Positions 43,169 through 52,800 of a stretch of 64,000 nt of DNA are shown piece by piece. The translations under genes and the position numbers were made by a program. A model generated the notes under the pieces. It searched no databases, was not told the origin of the DNA, and was given only the letters and a program-made list of their open reading frames with translations. The number at the start of each line of letters is the position of its first letter. Position 1 is the stretch's first letter. This stretch comes from Deltaproteobacteria bacterium. Lineage in GTDB: Bacteria; Myxococcota_A; UBA796; GCA-2862545. The stretch spans positions 310,001-374,000 of the forward strand of contig SBGP01000095.1 of NCBI GenBank assembly GCA_006226595.1, in the 5' to 3' direction.

Positions 43169-44122
43169 CTAGAACGCCGAGAGCCACTGGGCGAGCAGCA
43201 TGCCGACGGCCGCCGCCGCGGGGATCGCGAGGTTGTCGTCGACGTAGGTCGCGTACAGCTCGGCGAGTCCGGCGATGAGCGCGGCCACGAACGCCGCGCC
43301 AAAGGCGAAGGCGAGGCCCACGTGCGGATGGAACACGGCCATCACCGCGAAGGCGACGAGCGTACCGACGACGATGAACGCGCTGGTGCCCTCGAGCGAG
43401 CGACCGTTGGCGAGCTTGGTCTTGCCGTAACGACGCCCGAAGATCGCCGCCGCCGGGTCCGCGAAGCCGAGGATGGCCACGGCGACCGCGCCGATCATCG
43501 GCGAGCCGATGAGCGAGAGCACGACCATCGCCGAGGTGTACCAGGTCGCCGAGTTCACGCGATGCGCCTCGTGAGGATGCGCCACCGTCGAGAACAGCCA
43601 CATGAGCAGGTCGTTGATCCTGGGCACGAAGCGCCGGGAGATCTCCATCGACAACGCGAGGATCAGCGCGGGCACGGTGATGGGCAGGAACCAGCTCGGG
43701 TCGAGCACGAGCTCGATGAGCAGGACCACGCCGGTCGCACTGGTCATGTGGAAGGCGCTGCGCGTCCAGTTCGACGGGCGGATGTTCGGGCAGTGCAGCT
43801 GGTAGTCGGACAGGCTGGCGGCGAGCGCCTCGTAGGCCGGGGTGAGCTGCTTGCCGAGGGCAATCCACTCCTCGCGACGGCCCGCGGACGGCGCATAGGA
43901 CGCCATGATCTCGCTGACCTCGTCGAGGCGCACCTGCAACGACACGAGGGTGCTGCCGCCATCTTCTTCAGCCAGGGCGTGGAAGCGCGCGGAGAGTGCA
44001 TCGAGCCTCTCCTGCAGGGAGGCCGCGAGCTCGTCGCGGTACCGCGCAGGATCGAGCGAGCGCACGAAGGCGTGGAGCTCGAGGGCAAGGCTGTAGGAAT
44101 CGCTCGCGAGTGCTGTGCTCAT
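43169..44122 (-). CDS. Dolichol kinase/VTE5/DGK1-type CTP-dependent lipid kinase homologue
   Basis: The 317-residue protein has a helical cytoplasmic N-terminal part (about 1-115) and a membrane domain of seven or so helices. The signature AAAIFGRRYGKTKLANGRSLEGTSAF (given in part) matches the cytidylyltransferase-like motif of SEC59/VTE5/DGK1 kinases, which phosphorylate dolichol, phytol or diacylglycerol with CTP. GGAG lies 6 bases before ATG 44122, and TAGATT lies 17 bases before it. The lipid substrate cannot be read from the sequence. The long N-terminal helical domain is unusual for the family. Confidence 0.78.
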   Translation of the reverse strand: MSTALASDSYSLALELHAFVRSLDPARYRDELAASLQERLDALSARFHALAEEDGGSTLVSLQVRLDEVSEIMASYAPSAGRREEWIALGKQLTPAYEALAASLSDYQLHCPNIRPSNWTRSAFHMTSATGVVLLIELVLDPSWFLPITVPALILALSMEISRRFVPRINDLLMWLFSTVAHPHEAHRVNSATWYTSAMVVLSLIGSPMIGAVAVAILGFADPAAAIFGRRYGKTKLANGRSLEGTSAFIVVGTLVAFAVMAVFHPHVGLAFAFGAAFVAALIAGLAELYATYVDDNLAIPAAAAVGMLLAQWLSAF

Positions 44123-44139
44123 GGGCTTCTCCAGATACG

Positions 44140-44145
44140 AATCTA
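44140..44145 (-). promoter_or_regulatory. TAGATT -10 box
   Basis: On the minus strand TAGATT lies 17 bases before ATG 44122, giving a leader of about 10 bases that still carries GGAG. Confidence 0.4.
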
Positions 44146-44195
44146 CCCTGGCCGATCGGCCAGTTCCACCCCCGGCAACGGGTGGATGCACGTAC

Positions 44196-46064
44196 CTAGC
44201 GAAGCGCGTCCGGTCGGATGAAGCCGCTGATGCGCTCGGAGTTGCCCAGGCGCGCCTGTCCGAAGTCCTCGCGCGGATCGAGGTCGAGCAGGGCTTGCTG
44301 CAGCGCCCGAGTGGTGCGCGGGTCCGCCTCGGGTGCCGCCCACACCGAGTCGTGGGGGATCTTGCCCGTGATCGCGAACATGCGCAGCCCCGAGACGTCG
44401 ATGCCACGCTCCCTGGCGGTGTTCACGTTGTGGGAGAAGGTCCCACCGATGCGGCACTCGCCCGCGTCCACGTCGCGGAGCACCTGCTCGTGGTTGCCGG
44501 ACATGCGGCTGCCGAAGTCCGAGTCGGGGTCGAAGCCCTGCTCCGAGAGGTACTGCCGCGGCAGGCGGTAGCCGGTGTTGGACAGCGCGTCGCTGTAGCA
44601 CACCGTGCTCCCGACAAGCTCCTGGAGCGAGGTCGCGGGATCGGTCTTGCGCACCATCAGGTAGCCGTCGACGGTCGTCGTGCCATCGACGACCTTCTGC
44701 ACGAGCTCGACGACCTCGGGGTCCGCCTCGAGTGTGGCCTGGCCCGCGCGATACGGAAGCTGCGCGAAGTGGACGTCTCCGCTGATCAGCCGCTGGCTCA
44801 CGTCGTCGTAGGTCTTTCCGACCTCGAAGATCACCGGCCGCCGCAGCTCGCGCTCGAGGTACTGCCGGAGCAGCTCGTTGTCGGCAAGCAGGGCCTCGGC
44901 GTCGACCGTCGGCGCCAGCAGCACCCGCACGGGCCCGGTGGGCGTGCCGCTCCCACTCACGTACAACACCACCGCGAGGGCCGCGACCACCCACAGCGCC
45001 ACGGCCAGCGGGAGGGTGTAGCGACCAGTGCCCGGCGTCGGCGCGACCGAGGCACTGGGCTTGGGAACCTCGTTGAGCGTGGGACCGTCGGCGAGGGGCT
45101 CGCGATGCAGCCCGGTCGTGAGGAGGGTGTCGCTGGCGTCGCCGCCCACGGAGTGGGTTCCGAGGATGTGCACGTCCGATAGCGCCGGATCGACGTCGTC
45201 GGCGAGGGTGCGCGTCGCCTGGTACTCCTGTGCCCACTCCCGCAGCGTAGGCCCCTCCACTTGCAGTCGGCGCAGGGCCTCGGCGAGGTCGAGGGCCTCC
45301 GGGCGCTCCGCCGCGTTCCACGCCGCCGCCCGCGCGATCCACCGGCCGAGTTCGGTGTCGGCGTGCACGCCCAGCGCCATCGCGAGGTTCTTCTTGTGTG
45401 CCGCCTCGTCCCAGCCCAGCCGCGGGGGCAGCTCCCCGGAGATCAGGTGCAGCAGGGTCACGCCGAGCGCGTAGATATCGCCCTTGTGGCCGTCGTCCTC
45501 GCGAGCCCAGCGCTGCGGCGACATGTACGCGAGCGTTCCGGCGAGCTCACCGTCGACCGTGCGGGTCTCACGCGCCTCGAAGCGCGCCTGGGCGACGCCG
45601 AAGTCGAGCACGCGCACGCGGCCCGACCCCTCGACCATGAGGTTGTGGGGCTTGATGTCGCGGTGCACCACGTGCAAGGCCTCGCCCGTCTCCGGGTGCA
45701 CGTGGTGGTGCAGCTCGTGCAGCAGCTCCGCGACCTGCACGCCCACGGCTCGCACCGCGGACGGCGGCATGGCGCCGGCGGCCATCGCGTCGTGCAAGGC
45801 CACGCCGTCGACGAAGCCCATGACCACTGCCCAGCGCTCCTCGACCCGGTGAATCCCATAGACCGGCACCACCCCGGGGAGGTCGACCAGCGCGAGCAGG
45901 CGCGCCTCGTCGCGAAAGCGCTGCACAGCGCGCTGATCGCGGGACATCTCCTTCGACAGCAGCTTGATCGCCACGCGGCGGACGAGTCCATCCGGACTCT
46001 GCATCCGCCCGAGAAAGACCGTACCGAAAGCACCCTGGCCGATCACCTTGTCGAGGTGCAGCAT
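44196..46064 (-). CDS. Ser/Thr protein kinase fused to a PhnD-like periplasmic binding domain
   Basis: The 622-residue protein has an N-terminal kinase (about 1-270): GQGAFGTVFLG, VAIKLL (K34), HRDIKPHN (D136), DFG (154-156) and LAYMSPQRW. After a linker there is one membrane helix (about 349-370). Residues 378-622 resemble a phosphonate/phosphate ABC-type binding protein (PhnD): VRVLLAPTVDAEALLADN, FAQLPYRAGQ, YLMVRKTDPATSLQEL and GTFSHNV. The domain would sit in the periplasm as a ligand sensor. ATG 46064 follows TAGGCT by 6 bases; GTG 46070 adds two residues but would lie upstream of a predicted transcription start. Confidence 0.88.
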   Translation of the reverse strand: MLHLDKVIGQGAFGTVFLGRMQSPDGLVRRVAIKLLSKEMSRDQRAVQRFRDEARLLALVDLPGVVPVYGIHRVEERWAVVMGFVDGVALHDAMAAGAMPPSAVRAVGVQVAELLHELHHHVHPETGEALHVVHRDIKPHNLMVEGSGRVRVLDFGVAQARFEARETRTVDGELAGTLAYMSPQRWAREDDGHKGDIYALGVTLLHLISGELPPRLGWDEAAHKKNLAMALGVHADTELGRWIARAAAWNAAERPEALDLAEALRRLQVEGPTLREWAQEYQATRTLADDVDPALSDVHILGTHSVGGDASDTLLTTGLHREPLADGPTLNEVPKPSASVAPTPGTGRYTLPLAVALWVVAALAVVLYVSGSGTPTGPVRVLLAPTVDAEALLADNELLRQYLERELRRPVIFEVGKTYDDVSQRLISGDVHFAQLPYRAGQATLEADPEVVELVQKVVDGTTTVDGYLMVRKTDPATSLQELVGSTVCYSDALSNTGYRLPRQYLSEQGFDPDSDFGSRMSGNHEQVLRDVDAGECRIGGTFSHNVNTARERGIDVSGLRMFAITGKIPHDSVWAAPEADPRTTRALQQALLDLDPREDFGQARLGNSERISGFIRPDALR

Positions 46065-46070
46065 GCGCAC

Positions 46071-46076
46071 AGCCTA
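46071..46076 (-). promoter_or_regulatory. TAGGCT -10 box, leaderless kinase transcript
   Basis: TAGGCT on the minus strand is followed by six bases and ATG 46064. The same hexamer and spacing occur before the other kinase gene (16114-16119). Confidence 0.5.
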
Positions 46077-46098
46077 GCAGCGAGAATCACGCGACGGG

Positions 46099-46114
46099 TG
46101 TCGCGGACGCGACA
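46099..46114. repeat. Hairpin between GNAT and kinase genes
   Basis: TGTCGC (46099-46104) and GCGACA (46109-46114) flank GGAC. On the plus strand GTTTT follows. It lies 22 bases beyond the GNAT stop, so it may end that transcript, though the T-run is on the opposite strand. Confidence 0.3.
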
Positions 46115-46136
46115 GTTTTCGAGAGGCTCGCGCCGA

Positions 46137-46712
46137 TCAGATCTGGGAGAGCATCCGCGACAGGAACAAGCGCCGATCGGACTTCACCTGCCCGTCGATC
46201 CGCGGCGTGCGGACCTCCTGATACACGCCCATGTCGTCGAAGCCCATGTCCCGGTACATCTGGTACGAGGCGTTCCGCGTGGCGGAGACGCGCAGGACCA
46301 CGTGGCTGTACAGCTCCTGGTCCATCATCCGCAGCCGCTCGCGCACGAGGATGCGGCCCAGTCCGTGCCGACGGTGCTGCTCGAGCACGCCGAGCTCGGC
46401 CAGGTAGTAGGTATGCGGCACGGGCACGAGGCCGGTGAGCATGGTGGCGAGCACCTTCTGCGTGCGCAGGGGCACCGCGATCGCGAAGCCGGCGAGGTAG
46501 CCGTCCTGCCGCGCAATCAGCGTGATGTTGTCGGGGGTCGACGTGAGCTTGCGAAAGCGCCCATCCGCCTCGGCCGGGCTGTAGCGCTCGTAGTACGGGG
46601 CCTGCGCGAAGATGGTCTGGTACGCGCCGATGAACTCGGCACGCGCCTCGGCCATCTCCCCGGGCGTACTGAGGTGGATGATGTCGAATCCCTGGTGCGT
46701 CGCGACCTTCAT
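46137..46712 (-). CDS. GNAT-family N-acetyltransferase
   Basis: The 191-residue protein has the GNAT core: YYLAELGVLEQHRRHGLGRI with the R/Q-x-x-G-x-G/A acetyl-CoA loop, then VLRVSATRNASYQMYRDMGF typical of the last motif. No signal peptide is present. ATG 46712 is preceded by AAGGA 7 bases away. It lies 187 bases downstream of the giant synthase on the same strand. That synthase shows no thioesterase, and some GNAT relatives transfer acyl groups to amines, so a release role is possible but unproven. Confidence 0.82.
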   Translation of the reverse strand: MKVATHQGFDIIHLSTPGEMAEARAEFIGAYQTIFAQAPYYERYSPAEADGRFRKLTSTPDNITLIARQDGYLAGFAIAVPLRTQKVLATMLTGLVPVPHTYYLAELGVLEQHRRHGLGRILVRERLRMMDQELYSHVVLRVSATRNASYQMYRDMGFDDMGVYQEVRTPRIDGQVKSDRRLFLSRMLSQI

Positions 46713-46899
46713 GCGCACATCCTTGCACCGGAGTGCCGCCTGTGGCGGGCCTTTCCGACGCACGTCCCTCCAGACGCCGCGTTGAACCGCGACGATGGGC
46801 GATTCGCCGGAAGGCCGGCCAGGCCCGCGAGATCGCGTCCAAGGCGCGCTCACCTCCAGGTCCGCGCGATCCGTCGCTCGTCCTACGTCCGACGTGAGG

Positions 46900-49800
46900 T
46901 CAGGCAGCCAGCCGCACGAAGCTGGTCACGACGCCATCCTCGACCTTCCAGCGAACGTCCAGCGACCCGCCACCGAGCTCTTCGAGACGCTCGGCCGGTC
47001 CCTGCACGAGGATGACCCGCGCTCGGCCCTCGAACACGTCGCGCACGAGCACGTCGCGCGGGGAGAGCTCCATCCCGGTACCGAGCGCCTTGAGCACGGC
47101 CTCCTTGATCGACCAGGCCGCAGTGACGAGGGTCGGGTCGTCACGGAGTGCAGCGCGCTCCGAGTCGACGAACCAGTCGGTGAGGAAGGCCTCGCTGCGG
47201 GCCTCGACCTTCTCGAGGTCCACGCCGACGCGCTGCTTCTTGTGGGCCCAGGCGACCGCCATGCCATCGCGATGCGAGATCGAGACATGCACGTCGGCAC
47301 CCTCGACCATCGGCTCACCACTCTCGGCCGACGGGATCCGCAGGCTGTGCGGGTCGAGACCGGTCATCCGCTGAATCGCACGCTTGGCAGCGATGCGTCC
47401 GGCGATGCGGTCCTTCACCCGGCTCTCGACCCCACGGGCGGAGAGCGCGGCGATCTCGTCGGCGGTGAGCCACGGCGTCGGGTCCTCGCCCCAGCGGGCA
47501 TGGGCGACGGCGCCATTCGGCGACGCACGGCGGCTGGTCGGCGTCGGGAAGGCCTGCGGGCGGCCGCCCGGCGGCGGCGGGAAGTGATCTTCCGGACGCA
47601 GCGGCCCGAGCTCGGCCATGCGGAAGCCACGCACCCGAAGGATGGTGCCTTCGCGGCCCTCGACGTCGATGTGGTACGCCGACCCGTCGAACTGCGCGGT
47701 GATCTCGACGCTCTCGCCAGGCGCCGGACGCCGCAGCCAGTGCACCGCCTCGATGCCCGAGGGCAGGGCCATCGCCTTGGACTCGAGCATGTGGTGCAGG
47801 CCCGCCGCCTGGAACGCCGCCTCGAGCGCGAGCGGCTCGGTAGCGAGGCCCTCCGCGATCTTGCTGCTGTCGCAGGTGCCCTTGACCAGCAGACCGTCGC
47901 GCGCCGCGCCGAGCACCTGATCGAGGACCTGGAACACCGGGCCGTGGAAGAAGCGGTTGTAGATCGCGCCGGAGCCGATCTCCTCGTCGGGGAGGAAGGC
48001 ACTCGGCAGGCTCTGGGCCGTCTCGATCTCGTCGAAGAGCACGTTCGCGGTGAAGTGCGACGTGCGCTGCACGCGACCGGTCTTCAGCGTGCGCTCCGAG
48101 GACAGGCGGCAGCGGACCGCCCGAGCGCTGATGCGCTCCGCCTCGATGATCAGCAGGAGCGGATCGCCGCGATGCAGCTTGGCCGGCTGGTCGAAGCTCA
48201 CGTTGCTCGCCCCGACCACGACCCGCCCGGGGTTCGCGCTCCGGGCCACCGCCGTCATCAGCTCCACACCCACCACACCGGGCAGGACCGGCGTGGCGTC
48301 GATGGCGTGATCGGCGATCCACCGGTCGGTGTCGAGCGACAGGGTGCGCGTCGCGCGGACCACGTCGCCGACGTACTCGAGGCTATCGAGCAGGCGATGG
48401 GTCGGCGGAGGCAGGAAGTCACCGAGGCGACCGGCCACCACGAGCTCGCCGGCGGTCTTCGAGGCGACCCAGTTCGCGAGCAGGTTCGCGCCCACCGAGG
48501 CGGGAAGCAGCTCGACGCCACGGTCCTCGAGCAGGCGCTTCATGCCGCCGCGCACCGCCATGCCCACGTCGTCCCACGCGGTCCAGTCCACGTGGAGCGC
48601 CTTCTTGCGGGTGAGGCAGGTGCGGGCCAGCGCGTCGTTCGCCGCCGCGTAGTCGACCTGGCCGGGGTTGCCGAAGCGACCGGCCACCGAGCCCATGGAC
48701 ACGAAGTAGGTCTCCGGAGGCAGCTTCTCGAGCAGCGCGAGGCCGCCGACCGCCTTGCCGTCGAACACGCGCGCGAACGCAGCGTCGTCCTTCTCGGCGA
48801 TGAGGCGGCTCTCCTCGACGCCCGCGCCGTGGATGGCCACGTCGATCACGCCAAAGCGCTCCTCGACCTCCATCAGCAGACGCTCGATGTCGTCCGGGCT
48901 CGCGAGGTCCGCCTGGAAGTAGCCGACCTCGGCGCCGGACTCGGTGAGGGCCGCGAGGTTCGCGCGGATCTCCTCGGCCTTGCGCAGCGGGCGCAGCCGC
49001 TCCTCGACCATCGCCGGCGTCACGCGATCATGGGCAGCCTTGAGCTCCTCCTTGATCGCCTTCTTCGCCGACTTCTCGTCGAAGGCCTCCGTCCCGGGGG
49101 CGCCACGGCCCACGAGCGCGAGCTTGAGCGGGCCCCGTCGAGCCAGCTCGAGGGTGCAGCGGAAGCTGATGCCACGGGCACCGCCGGTGACGAGCACCAC
49201 GGCGTTGGGCGGCAGCGCGCCCTTCGCGGCGGGGATCTCGGTGACGTACTCCACGCCGTAGCGGGCGCCTTCCGCGAGGAACACCTCCGGAGGGCCGTCG
49301 CCGAGCAGCTCCTCGACCAGCGCGACCGCGCACTCCTTCGGACGTACCGAAGGCGGCACGTCGACGATCTGCGCCGCGGTCTCGTCCCATTCACGGCCGA
49401 GCGCCTTGGTGAAGCCAGCGCGCGCGCCGTCCGCGTGGGCGCGGGCCAGCGGGTAGATGCCCTCGAAGTGGCCCGTGCGGGTCAGGGTGACCCAGCGCTT
49501 GGGACGCGCACCGTCGAGAGCGCGAGCCGCCGCGAAGGTCTCGTGCACGTCCTCGAAGAGGTCGATGATCGCATCGGCCGTGCCCTCCTCGACCACGTCG
49601 AAGCCCTGCCGCTTGATCTCGGCGCGCACCGACCGGGCGACCGTGCCACCGCCGAGCACACGCACCGACGAGAACTCGCCGACGAAGCGCAGTGCGGGCA
49701 GCTCGACGAGCACCGGGCGGCGGATGCGGATGTTGCCGGGCATGCCGTGGACATCGGGAGCCTCGAAGCCCTCTTCGCCCGTCGGGATCTCGAACTCCTC

Positions 49801-52800
49801 CGCGAACCACGCACGTCCCTGGCTATCGGTGTCCTCGTCGAGGAAGCCCATGCCGTTCTCGGACGGGTCCTCGAGCATCGTGTCGCCGGCCCGGTTGGCG
49901 CCCGGATCGTAGCCCTCCTCGGTGATGCCGCTGGTGAGGGTGATCGTCGCATCCTCGTCCGCCGGCACGTCGATGGCCGGCGCCGGCCCGCCCGCGGTGG
50001 CCGACGCCATGTACCCGGAGAGGGCCGCGATGGTCGGGAAGTCCGAGAGGCGGAAGTCGTCGTCGCGCTCGAGGCCGTAGCGCTCGCGCAGCTCCGAGAA
50101 GATCTCCGCCTGCTTCACCGTGTCGATGCCGAGGTCCGCCTCGAGCTCGAAGTCAGGCTCGAGGTCGCCCGGGTCGTACCCGGTCTTGTCGGCGATGAGC
50201 GCGATGAGGTCGCCCTGCACGCTCTCGGCCGAGCGTGCCCCGTGAACCGGCGGCGCCGGGACCTCCGCGGAGGTCTCGTCCCGCGGCAGCTCCTCGGACA
50301 GGTCGTCCGCCACCGGCGCCGGGGCCGGCGCGCTCGAGCGACCTCCGCTCGCCGCCTTGGCGAGGTAGCCCGCGAGGCCCTCGATCGTCGGGAAGTCCGC
50401 GAGGGTGAAGCTGTCGTCGCGCTCGATGCCGTGGCGCTCGCGCAGCTCGGAGAAGATCTCGGCCTGCTTGACCGTGTCGATACCGAGGTCCGCCTCGAGC
50501 TCGAACTCGGGGTCGAGCTCCTCCGGGTCGTAGCCGGTCTTCGCGGCGATCACGGCGATGAGCTCGGCCTGGAGCGCCGCCGCAGAGGGCGCGGTGCCGA
50601 AGCCACCGCTCGGAGCCGGCGCCACCGGCGGGACGGGCACGGCATCCGTGGTGTCGTCGGTCGGCAGGGGCACCAGCGAGCTGGTCGGGTCCTTCACCGG
50701 ACGCGCCGACGTGCCAGTGCCCGCGCCGACCTGAGTCTGCAGGTAGGTCGCGAGGGAGGCGATGGTCGGGTAGTCCGAGAGGCGGAAGTCGTCGTCGCGC
50801 TCGAGGCCGTAGCGCTCGCGCAGCTCCGAGAAGATCTCGGCCTGCTTGACCGTGTCGATGCCGAGATCGGCCTCGAGCTCGTAGTCGGTGTCGAGCTCGT
50901 CGGGCTCGTAGCCGGTCTTCGCGGCGATGAGCGCGACCAGATCGCCGAGCACGTCCGCCGAAGCCGCGGCTGCAGGGCGCGCGGGCGCCTCGCTGAGCTC
51001 GATCGGGTCCTCGAGGCTCGGCTCCGCGAGTACCACCGCACGCGGGCCGTCCTCGCCGGGCAGCACGACGTGCTTCGCGGGGCTGACGTCGGGCACCAGC
51101 GGCACCTGCACGTCCTTGTCCGCGTCGAGGGCGCGCAGGGTGCGGTCCTCGATGACTTCTTCGACATGCGCGTAGCCGGTGACGTGGCGCAGCCAGGCCT
51201 TGCGGCGGGCCTTGTCGGCCAGGCGCTCGTCGGCATGGGCGCCCTTGCCCCACACGCTCACCGCGAGCTGGCTTCCGAAGCCGGCGGCCAGGCGGATCGC
51301 GAAGCGCAGGTCACCGCGGCGCTCGCCCTTGGAGAGGCGCAGGTCGCCGAGCTCCGGGTCGGGCTCCTTGAAGTTCGGGATCGGCGGGATGATGCCGTAC
51401 TGAAGCGCCTTGAGCGCGATGGCATCCTCGATGCCCGCACCCATCGCGTGTCCCGTGAAGCCCTTGGTGTTGGCCACGGTGATCTGGTTCGCGGCCGGTC
51501 CGAAGGCCTCGCGCAGCGACGAGATCTCCGCACCCGCCGAGCCGCCACGGGCCGGAGTGTAGGTCTCGTGGGACATGAACATGGCGTGCTTGGCGATGTC
51601 CGCGGGGGTCTCACCGGTCCGCGCGCTGACCTCGCGCACGAGCTTCGCCATCGCGCCCGCGATGTGGTCGCGGTCGAGGCGGGTGCCGTGGAAGGCGGAG
51701 TTGACGACGACGCTGCCCAGCAGCTCACCGACCGGGCGCACACCGCGCGCAGCGGCCTCGTCGGCGGTCTCGAGGACCATGCCGACCGCACCCATGCCGA
51801 GGATCATGCCGTGGCGACGCGCGTCGAAGGGCAGGGCCGCGTTCTCGACCTCAGCCTCGGTGGTCGCCGCGCCGGCGGCCATGAAGCCACCGCCGATCCA
51901 CTTGAGCATCTGCTCGTTGGTCACGTCGTCCGCGCCGATCACGAGCACGCGCTCGGCACGACCGAGGCGAATCCAGTCCTCGGCGATGGTCAGCGCCTGG
52001 GTGGTGCTCGCACACGCCGCGTTGAGCGCGGTGTTCGGGCCGCGGGCGCCGATCATCTGCGCGAACTGGGAGTGCCCCATCGACAGGATCTGGAACAGGA
52101 TGCGGCGGTCGAAGTGCCCGTCGGCATCCGCGCCGTTCGCCTGCATCTTCTCGATCAGGCGGCTGTAGCCGGGGAACGCGGAGGCGAAGATCACGCCGGT
52201 GCCGTCGCGCAGCGGCTCGGGAAGGCCCCAGCCCGTGGGCACCTTCTTGCCGGTGGCGGTGGTCTTGTAGGTCTTCACCAGCGGGATGCCCGCGTCGCGT
52301 AGGGCCTCGAGGCCGGCAGCGGCGGCGAGCTGGGTGGTGATGTCCAGCGCCTCGATCAGGCGGTCGGGCACACCCCACTCGCGCAGGTCGAAGGCGGCCT
52401 TCTGGCCCGCCAGGCGAATCACCTGCTCCTCGCTCTCGACGGGCAGGAAGCTGCCCTCGCCGGTCTGCGGGTCCTTCACCAGCCGCACGAGGTCGAGCTC
52501 GAGGAACTGCTTGGCGCGCTCGCCGAGCTTGTCGATGCGGTTCTCGCCCGAGAGGATGCGCGCGAGGTTGTCGGCGCCGAACACGGCGTCGCCGCCCGGA
52601 AGGCCGGCGGAGGCACCGGTGCACACCACGCGGGTCCTCGCGACGGGCGTACCGCCCGCCGCTGCGGGGGATTCGGCTCGACTTGCTTCGCTCGCTCCCC
52701 TCACCCGTTCCATCTGGTGCGGTGCGCCCGCTGGCGCACCGTGGGTCGAGTAGACGGCGTCGAAGGTGGGCGGAACCGGCGTTGAAGCAGGCGCCGGACG

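Noticed and set aside
49999-50955. CRISPR-like or mobile repeat array
   Set aside because: The repeats are coding, in frame, about 350 bases apart and explained by tandem ACP domains.
46795-52302. 1835-codon open frame antisense to the giant synthase
   Set aside because: It has His/Arg/Gly/Asp-rich shadow composition and no motif; the minus strand carries unmistakable KS, KR, DH and PPTase motifs.
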